From the NCBI RefSeq assembly GCF_002300165.1, contig NZ_MLCE01000029.1, positions 97,039 to 161,038 on the forward strand: a stretch of 64,000 nt of DNA, read 5' to 3'. This document shows positions 1 to 7,100 of the stretch, piece by piece; the first letter of the stretch is position 1, and each line of letters opens with the position of its first letter. The translations under genes and the position numbers were made by a program. Source of the DNA: Streptomyces sp. Tue6028 (GTDB taxonomy: Bacteria > Actinomycetota > Actinomycetes > Streptomycetales > Streptomycetaceae). The notes under the pieces are model-generated. The model made no database searches, was not told the DNA's origin, and saw only the letters and a list, made by a program, of their open reading frames with translations.

Positions 1-8
1 TAATATTG

Positions 9-53
9 AAAGAGCTGGTCCCCGAACTTCGGTTCGGGGACCAGCTCTTTTTT
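9..53 (+). terminator. Intrinsic terminator of the gene upstream of the window
   Basis: A near-perfect 18-bp stem (AAAGAGCTGGTCCCCGAA paired with TTCGGGGACCAGCTCTTT), closed by a small CTTCGG-type loop and followed by a T run, lies at the very start of the window. It is the textbook Rho-independent form, uncommonly strong for Streptomyces. It should end transcription of a plus-strand gene to the left and insulates the next open frame. Confidence 0.93.
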
Positions 54-99
54 GTTTCGCGTCACTTCGCGTTCACGTTGCGCGACCAACATCCGTGAC

Positions 100-777
100 A
101 TGGGTACTGCTGCAATGCTCAGGGCCGCGGGCGTCGGGACGGGCGACGAGGTCATAGTGCCGGCCTTCGGCAACGTGGAGGTTGCCGAGGCCGTGACCCA
201 GGCCGGCGCGACCCCGGTCTTCGCCGACATAGACCCGGCGACATACTGCCTCGACCCGAGCATGGCGGAAGCCGTCCTCACTCCCCGGTCGGCCGCTCTC
301 GTGGTCGTGCACCGCTTCGGGCGCACGGCCGACATGGCGCGGCTGAGGGACGTCGGACAGCGACACGGACTCCTGGTGCTGGAACAGGGCGAGTCCGAGG
401 CGCCGTACGACGAGACGGCGCAGCGCCGGCAGCGGGCCGCGTACCTCGACGGACGGTTGAACGGAGTGCGGACGCCGTACGGCGGTGACGGGCACACCTA
501 CCAGCAGTACGTCGTGCGTGTGCCGGGCAACGGGCGCCCCGACCGTGACGCGTTCGCACGGGCCGTGCGGGCCAGGGGAGTCGAGTGCCGGGTGCCGGTG
601 AAGACCCCCGTGCACCGCATGCCCGCCTTCCGCCGCGACATCCAGCTCCCGGAGACGGAGCGGGCCGCCGACGAGACCCTCGCGCTGCCCGTGGACGCGG
701 CGTTGACGAAGCGGGAGATGCACCGGATCGTCTCCGCGTGCAACGCGCTGGGTGGTCTGTTGCAGCCCGCGTTCTGA
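100..777 (+). CDS. Degenerate DegT/DnrJ/EryC1/StrS aminotransferase-like protein (probable pseudo-enzyme)
   Basis: The protein resembles sugar aminotransferases of the DegT/DnrJ/EryC1 family (PLP-dependent, fold type I). The N-terminal GDEVIVPAF and GATPVFADIDP segments and the VVVHRFGRTADM strand fit the family well. It is only about 225 residues against roughly 370-400 normally. It lacks the start of the family fold, and where the PLP-binding Asp is expected (VIEDAAQA-like) it reads VLEQGESE. The central block holding the Schiff-base lysine is missing altogether: the sequence jumps from there to the C-terminal HTYQQYVVRV region. Family-like residues continue upstream of the ATG at 100 to the T run of the preceding terminator, so the 5' end looks cut off; no ribosome site is visible. 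It is an intact reading frame but is very unlikely to transaminate. It could be a decaying gene or a repurposed fold. Confidence 0.6.
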   Translation: MGTAAMLRAAGVGTGDEVIVPAFGNVEVAEAVTQAGATPVFADIDPATYCLDPSMAEAVLTPRSAALVVVHRFGRTADMARLRDVGQRHGLLVLEQGESEAPYDETAQRRQRAAYLDGRLNGVRTPYGGDGHTYQQYVVRVPGNGRPDRDAFARAVRARGVECRVPVKTPVHRMPAFRRDIQLPETERAADETLALPVDAALTKREMHRIVSACNALGGLLQPAF

Positions 778-813
778 CCTGCCGGGACTCCAACGGGAGT
801 GATACGGGACCGA

Positions 814-843
814 TTAGGAGCACGCCTCTGCCCGGGGTATGAT
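814..843 (+). promoter_or_regulatory. Probable promoter of tRNA-Thr
   Basis: TATGAT at 838-843 is a good -10 hexamer about 40 bp before the tRNA. A weak TTAGGA at 814-819 sits 18 bp upstream as a possible -35. The placement suits a stable RNA gene with a short 5' leader. Inferred from motif and spacing only. Confidence 0.45.
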
Positions 844-882
844 CTATTTCGTTGCCGCGAGGGAAACCTCGGAAAGCAACAG

Positions 883-955
883 GCCCCTATAGCTCAGTCG
901 GTAGAGCGTCTCCATGGTAAGGAGAAGGTCAACGGTTCGATTCCGTTTGGGGGCT
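883..955 (+). tRNA. tRNA-Thr (anticodon GGT)
   Basis: A 73-nt cloverleaf. The acceptor GCCCCTA pairs with TGGGGGC, the D arm contains AGCTCAGTCGGTAGAGC, the anticodon stem is TCTCC/GGAGA with loop ATGGTAA, and the T arm contains GGTTCGATTCC. The anticodon GGT is at 916-918 and decodes ACC, the preferred threonine codon in high-GC genomes. The CCA end is not encoded. A strong terminator follows within a few bases. Confidence 0.95.
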
Positions 956-960
956 CAGAG

Positions 961-992
961 AAAAGGCCTCGCCCATGTGGGCGGGGCCTTTT
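961..992 (+). terminator. Terminator downstream of tRNA-Thr
   Basis: The inverted repeat AAAAGGCCTCGCCC / GGGCGGGGCCTTTT closes on a 4-nt ATGT loop and ends in a T run. It lies 5 nt past the tRNA. It may also serve, in the other orientation, the convergent phosphatase gene that ends at 1078. Confidence 0.88.
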
Positions 993-1077
993 GCATGTGC
1001 CTTCCGCGGGAAGGCTGTTCAGCGCGTGCGGGGCCCGGCCGTCGAGTGCTCGTGGGCCCCGCTGCCAGTCCTCGGTG

Positions 1078-3825
1078 TCAGTCCTTCTGAAGCCCCGGCA
1101 CGCGCATCGCCAGAATGGCCATGTCGTCCGACGGGGCGTCGGAGGCGAAGCGTTCGACCGCCCGCATGATGCGGGCCGCGACCGCGCCGGCCGTCAGACC
1201 CGTACAAGCGGTGAGGACGTCCGCGAGACCGTCGTCTCCGAGCATGCGAGTGCCCTCGCGGCGCTCCGTCACGCCGTCCGTGACGCACAGCAGGACGTCG
1301 CCCGGGTCGAGCGTGACGGTCTGCTCGTACAGTTCCAGGTCCTCCATCACGCCGAGCAGCGGCTGCGGTTCCGCGGCCGGTTCGACCGTGCCGTCCTGGC
1401 GCAGGCGCAGCGGGAGCGGATGGCCGGCGCAGACGACCTTCAGGATCGCCGAACCGTCCTCCTGGGGCCACAACTCGCCGTACAGGAGCGTCAGGAAGCG
1501 GCTGCGGGCACCCTCGTCGAGGATCGCCGAATTCAGGCGCTCCAGGACCGCGGGGCCGCCGTAGCCCTCGCGGGCCAGCAGCCTGAGCGCGTGCCGGGCC
1601 AGACCGGTCACCGCCGCGGCCTCCGGGCCCGTGCCGCAGACGTCGCCGATGGCGAAGCCGTACGCGCCGTCGCGGATCGGGAAGAGGTCGTAGAAGTCGC
1701 CCCCGACTTCGTTGCCCTCGCCGGCCGCGCGGTAGATGACCTCGACCTCGACGCCGTCGATGAGGGGGAGCTCCGGGGGCAGGAGGCTGCGCTGGAGGGA
1801 CTGGCTGATCGCCATGCGCTCCGAGTACAGGCGGGCGTTGTCCAGTGCCAGGGCCGCCCTGCGGGACAGGTCCTCCGCCAACTCCAGGATCTCCTGGCGG
1901 AAGTGCTCGTCGGAGGGCTTGCCGAGCGTCAGCATGCCGATGACGCGGTTGCGGGCCACCAGGGGGAGGACGACGGTCTCGCCGCCGACCGCGGAGGCCG
2001 TCGCCAGCGTCGTGCCGATGCCGGAGGACACCGAGGGCTGCTCGCCCAGGCCCAGACTGCGCATGGAAGTACGCAGGGCCGCCTGGTGGGCGGCCTCGGC
2101 CGGCGCGGACCAGACCCGGGCGCCCGGGGTGGGGACCGGGTCCGGCGGGGCGATCTTCGCGAGGAGAGCCTTGAGGCCGTCGATGCGTTCCTCGTCCTCG
2201 TGCAGGACGTACGAGAGGTAGGGCTCGGAGGCCTGGTCGGCGATCGTGTAGACGGCGCACCAGGTCGCCAGGGTCGGGACGGTCATCTGGGCCATGAGAG
2301 CCAGCGTCTGGTCGCGGTCCAGGGTGCCGGCGAGGAGGTCGGAGGCCTCCACGAGGAAGCTCAGCGAACCGCGGCGCAGGCGCTCCAGTTCGCCGAGGCG
2401 GGCGGATTCCACGGCCAGCGCGATGCGGTCGGCGGCGAACTGGAGGCGCAGGGCCTCCTCGTTGGAGTACCGGCCGGGTGCTTCGGCGGCGACGCCGAGG
2501 GAGCCGGTGAGACGGCCCTCGACCTTCAGCGGGACGGTGACGACCGAACGCATGCCGGTGCCGCCGAGCAGGGGTACGGCGCCGGGGACGACCGTGAGGT
2601 CCTCGTGCACGGCGGGCATGCGGGCCGAGCCGTAGCGGCCGGGGCCCGCCTCGACGGGGACGCGGGCGAAGCGCTGGCGGGCGGAGGGCAGGCCCGTCGA
2701 GGCCCGTACCTCCAGCTCCGTCTCGTCGTCGGTGGCCAGCAGGAGGAAGGCCGAGTCGCCGTCGAGCATGTCCCGGGCGCGTTCCACCGTGCGCTGGAGG
2801 AGGCCGTCGAGGTCGTCCGGGGCGGGTGAGCCGATGAAGACCTCGAAGGCGTCCGCGGTGGAGCCCTCGGGGCCGGCGGCCGTGTCCGAGGCGGGCAGAC
2901 GCAACGGGGTCTGGAGGACGGCGCGTTCGTGGTCGCGGACGAGGAGGCAGACCGTGGAGGGCTCGCCGGCCGTGTCGCGGACGCGGAGGTGGGAGGCGTA
3001 GACGGGTGTCACCCGGCCGTCGGCGCCGCGGATGCCGTAACTGCCCTCCCAGCGGGAGAGTTGGAGGGCCTCGGCGATGCCCGTGCTGGTGCCGGGCGTG
3101 TGCGGCCAGGCCGCGAGGTCGGTGAGGGGCTTGCCGACGACCTGCTCGGCGGCGTATCCGAAGAGTTCCTCCGCGTCCTCGCTCCAGGCGCTGATGCAGC
3201 CGGAGCGGTCGATCTGGACGACCGCGACACGGACGCGTCCGTCGGCGAGCGGAAGGAGGTCGGCGGGCAGGGAGGGGCCTGCCGCGCGGGTGCCGACCGG
3301 GCGTTCGGGGAGGTCGAGCCGGAACCAGACCTGCTTGTGCGTCGGCGTGTACTCGACGCCCCAGCGGGCCGCCAGTGCGGCGCACAGTTGGAGCCCGCGG
3401 CCGCCTTCGCGGTCGGGGCTGCCCATATTGATGGCCGCACCCTGGAGTGGAATCTCGCGTTCCGGGTAGCGATCCGCCACCTCGATGCGTACGCCCTCGT
3501 CGCTGCGCAGACACAGTACGTCCGCGGAGGTGCCCGCGTGCACAACGGCGTTGGTGACGAGTTCGCTGGTCAGGACCACCGCATCGTCGACGATGTCGGC
3601 GAAGCCCCAGCCCTGGAGGGTGTCACGGACGAACGAGCGGGCGGTCGCGACGGAGCGCCCCACGGGCTCGAAACTGGCGGCCGCGCGCGCGGTGATCACA
3701 GAACTCCTCGTGCGGTTGTCTGCGTGCAGGGCCCCGTGGCCGACCTGCTCCTGCCGTTGCAGGGCGTGGCTCCCCGTCGGCCGGGGATCCTGGGGGTGTC
3801 CCTCAGGACGCAGTCCGGTGGTCAT
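1078..3825 (-). CDS. Multidomain PP2C (SpoIIE-type) serine phosphatase with HATPase, PAS and GAF domains
   Basis: About 915 residues. From the N-terminus: an RsbW-like HATPase domain (N-box ELVTNAVVH and G-box DREGGRGLQLC, roughly residues 55-180), a PAS domain (DRSGCISAWSEDAEELFGY, about 205-310), two GAF-like sensor regions (about 350-500 and 520-680), and a C-terminal PP2C/SpoIIE domain. The phosphatase metal motifs are present: GGDFYDLF, GDVCGTGPEAA, VTDGVTER and SDDMAIL. Such proteins adjust sigma factors or anti-sigma factor antagonists through a kinase-like and a phosphatase end on the same chain. The ATG at 3825 is preferred because GAGGGG lies 9 nt upstream; a GTG further upstream would add 23 residues. 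It is transcribed divergently from the osmotic-stress kinase gene osaA, which suggests a shared stress-signalling role (inference). In S. coelicolor the corresponding gene is, from memory, SCO5747. Confidence 0.9.
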   Translation of the reverse strand: MTTGLRPEGHPQDPRPTGSHALQRQEQVGHGALHADNRTRSSVITARAAASFEPVGRSVATARSFVRDTLQGWGFADIVDDAVVLTSELVTNAVVHAGTSADVLCLRSDEGVRIEVADRYPEREIPLQGAAINMGSPDREGGRGLQLCAALAARWGVEYTPTHKQVWFRLDLPERPVGTRAAGPSLPADLLPLADGRVRVAVVQIDRSGCISAWSEDAEELFGYAAEQVVGKPLTDLAAWPHTPGTSTGIAEALQLSRWEGSYGIRGADGRVTPVYASHLRVRDTAGEPSTVCLLVRDHERAVLQTPLRLPASDTAAGPEGSTADAFEVFIGSPAPDDLDGLLQRTVERARDMLDGDSAFLLLATDDETELEVRASTGLPSARQRFARVPVEAGPGRYGSARMPAVHEDLTVVPGAVPLLGGTGMRSVVTVPLKVEGRLTGSLGVAAEAPGRYSNEEALRLQFAADRIALAVESARLGELERLRRGSLSFLVEASDLLAGTLDRDQTLALMAQMTVPTLATWCAVYTIADQASEPYLSYVLHEDEERIDGLKALLAKIAPPDPVPTPGARVWSAPAEAAHQAALRTSMRSLGLGEQPSVSSGIGTTLATASAVGGETVVLPLVARNRVIGMLTLGKPSDEHFRQEILELAEDLSRRAALALDNARLYSERMAISQSLQRSLLPPELPLIDGVEVEVIYRAAGEGNEVGGDFYDLFPIRDGAYGFAIGDVCGTGPEAAAVTGLARHALRLLAREGYGGPAVLERLNSAILDEGARSRFLTLLYGELWPQEDGSAILKVVCAGHPLPLRLRQDGTVEPAAEPQPLLGVMEDLELYEQTVTLDPGDVLLCVTDGVTERREGTRMLGDDGLADVLTACTGLTAGAVAARIMRAVERFASDAPSDDMAILAMRVPGLQKD

Positions 3826-4144
3826 GGTGCGGTGCCCCTCCGATGCCTGCCCGCTCGTGCTCGTGCCACCGCCCAGGCCGGACGGGACCGGCACGGCTGG
3901 ACAGCCGCATGCAAGGTTACTTACCTTCGCCGTCCGTGCGGATGCCGGTCACCAGTGTTTCCGCCCGGAGGGTGTGCGGACGATGTGCGAAGCTGCCGAA
4001 CTGTTATGGCCTGGTTCAGCCGGGGTGAAACACTGGGCAGGCTTCATGGAGAAGGTCCGGGCGGGCTGAATGCCGTCCAGCACGCCGAACAGAAGTACCC
4101 GAGTACGCCGAGCAGTAATGGTCGACCCTTGCGGGAGGGACACA
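3826..4144. promoter_or_regulatory. Divergent promoter region with a perfect 10-bp inverted repeat
   Basis: This 319-bp region separates two large, divergent signalling genes. CCAGTGTTTC at 3952-3961 and GAAACACTGG at 4027-4036 form a perfect inverted repeat with a 65-bp spacer. A near-palindrome AAGGTTACTTACCTT lies at 3913-3927. Either could be an operator. GGGAGGGACACA just before the GTG at 4145 is the osaA ribosome site. I cannot place the two promoters with confidence. Confidence 0.5.
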
Positions 4145-7100
4145 GTGGAGTCTGGCGCAGCGACGCGGGGCAGTAAGACGCGCGCGAAAGGCGGACAGTC
4201 CCTGGAGAACGGGCGCACACCGCGCAACGGTACGACGGAGGTCGACACCGCTGCCCTGAACCGCCTGCTGGCGGCCCTCGTGTCGATGCGGGACGGCAAC
4301 TTCCGCAAGCGGCTCACGGTCTCCGGCGACGGGGTGATGTCCGAGATCGCCGCGGTCTTCAACGAGGTGGCCGACCGGAATCTCCATCTGACGGGTGAGC
4401 TGTCCCGGGTGCGTCGCATGGTCGGACGTGAGGGGAAGCTCACGGAACGGCTGGAAACAGGCGCCTGCGAAGGGTCCTGGGGCGCCGCGATCGACGCGTC
4501 CAACGCGCTGGTCGACGATCTCGTACGGCCCGTCTCCGAAGTCGGCCGGGTACTGTCCGCGGTCGCCGAGGGCGATCTGTCGCCCCGCATGGAACTGCGC
4601 GCGCAGGCGGCGGACGGCAACGGGCATCCGCTGCGCGGCGAGTTCCTCAAGGTCGGGCGGACCGTCAACAATCTGGTCGACCAGCTGTCCACGTTCACCG
4701 ACGAGGTGACGCGGGTGGCCAGCGAGGTCGGCACCGAGGGCAAGCTCGGCGGGCAGGCCCGGGTCCGTGGGATGTCCGGTTCGTGGAAGGACCTCACGGA
4801 CTCGGTCAACACCATGGCCTACCGGCTGACGGCCCAGGTGCGTGACATCGCCCTGGTGACGACGGCGGTCGCCAAGGGCGACCTGTCCCGCAAGGTCACG
4901 GTTCACGTGGCCGGCGAGATGCTGGAGCTGAAGAACACCGTCAACACGATGGTGGACCAGCTGTCGTCCTTCTCCTCCGAGGTGACGCGAGTCGCCCGCG
5001 AGGTGGGTACGGAGGGCGAGCTGGGCGGCCAGGCGCAGGTGCCGGGTGTGGCCGGCGTGTGGAAGGACCTCACCGATTCGGTGAACCTGATGGCCGGCAA
5101 CCTGACGGCGCAGGTGCGCGGCATCGCGCAGGTGACGACCGCCGTGGCCAACGGTGACCTGTCGCAGAAGGTGACGGTCAGTGCGCGCGGTGAGGTCGCG
5201 CAGCTGGCCGAGACGATCAACCAGATGACCGAGACGCTGCGTACGTTCGCCGACGAGGTCACGCGCGTGGCCAACGAGGTCGGTGGCGAGGGCCGGCTCG
5301 GCGGTCAGGCGAACGTGCCGGGCGCGGCGGGGACGTGGAAGGACCTCACGGACTCCGTCAACACGGTGTTCCGCAACCTGACGACCCAGGTGCGTGACAT
5401 CGCCGCGGTGACGACGGCGGTGGCCAACGGTGACCTGTCGCAGAAGGTCACCGTCGACGTGGCCGGCGAGATGCTGGAGTTGAAGAACACCGTCAACACG
5501 ATGGTGGACCAGCTGTCGTCGTTCGGTGCCGAGGTGACGCGGGTGGCCCGCGAGGTCGGTGTCGAGGGTGAGCTGGGCGGCCAGGCGCAGGTGCCCGGTG
5601 CGGCGGGGACGTGGAAGGACCTCACGGACTCCGTCAACACGGCCTTCCGGAACCTGACCGGTCAGGTCCGCAACATCGCGCAGGTGACGACGGCGGTGGC
5701 CAACGGTGACCTGTCGCAGAAGGTCACCGTGGACGTCTCCGGCGAGATGCTCCAGCTGAAGAACACCGTGAACACGATGGTGGACCAGCTGTCGAGCTTC
5801 GCCGACCAGGTGACCCGGATGGCCCGTGACGTGGGTACGGAGGGCCGCCTCGGCGGTCAGGCCCGGGTGGACGGCGTGTCCGGCACCTGGAAGGAGCTGA
5901 CCGACTCCGTCAACTTCATGGCGGGGAACCTGACTTCGCAGGTGCGTCAGATCGCGCAGGTCACCACGGCGGTGGCGCGCGGTGACCTGTCGCAGAAGAT
6001 CGACGTGGACGCCCGCGGCGAGATCCTGGAGCTGAAGAACACCATCAACACGATGGTCGACCAGCTCTCGGCCTTCGCCGACCAGGTGACCCGGGTCGCC
6101 CGCGAGGTGGGTACGGAGGGTCGCCTCGGCGGTCAGGCGCAGGTGCCCGGCGTCGCCGGTGTGTGGCGTGACCTGACCGACTCGGTGAACGGCATGGCCG
6201 GCAACCTCACCGCCCAGGTGCGCAACATCGCCCAGGTGGCGACGGCGGTGGCGCGCGGTGACCTGTCGCAGAAGATCGACGTGGACGCGCGCGGCGAGAT
6301 CCTGGAGCTGAAGAACACCCTCAACACGATGGTGGACCAGCTCTCGAACTTCGCCGAGCAGGTCACGCGGGTGGCCCGTGAGGTGGGCACGGAGGGCATG
6401 CTCGGCGGGCAGGCGGAGGTGCAGGGTGTCTCGGGCACCTGGAAGGACCTCACGCAGTCCGTGAACTTCATGGCGAACAACCTGACCATCCAGGTGCGCA
6501 ACATCGCCGAGGTCACCACCGCGGTCGCCAAGGGCGACCTGTCGAAGAAGATCACCGTCGACGCCAAGGGCGAGATCCTCGAACTCGTCACCACCGTCAA
6601 CACGATGGTCGACCAGCTGTCCAACTTCGCCGAGCAGGTGACCCGGGTGGCCCGCGAGGTGGGCACCGAGGGCAACCTGGGCGGTCAGGCGCGGGTTCCG
6701 GGTGTCACGGGCATCTGGAAGGACCTCAGCGACAACGTCAACGTGATGGCCAACAACCTGACCAACCAGGTGCGGAACATCTCGCAGGTCGCGACCGCGG
6801 TGGCCAACGGCGACCTGACCAAGAAGGTCACGGTCGAGGCCAGCGGCGAGGTCGCCCAGCTCGCCGACACCGTCAACACCATGGTGAAGACGCTGAGTTC
6901 GTTCGCCGACCAGGTCACCAGGGTGGCCCGCGAGGTGGGCACGGACGGCATCCTCGGCGGCCAGGCACGCGTACCGGGCGTGTCGGGTACGTGGAAGGAC
7001 CTCACCGAGTCCGTGAACGGGATGGCGTCGAACCTGACCGGCCAGGTGCGCAACATCGCGATGGTCACCACGGCCATCGCCAAGGGCGACCTGACCAAGA

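Noticed and set aside
52..99. TTG at 52 as start of the DegT-like gene
   Set aside because: It lies in the T run of the terminator and has no ribosome site, although the family-like residues begin there.
799..2829. A 676-codon plus-strand open frame over the tRNA and the phosphatase gene
   Set aside because: It runs through the tRNA and terminator and is antisense to the well-supported phosphatase; composition is shadow-like.
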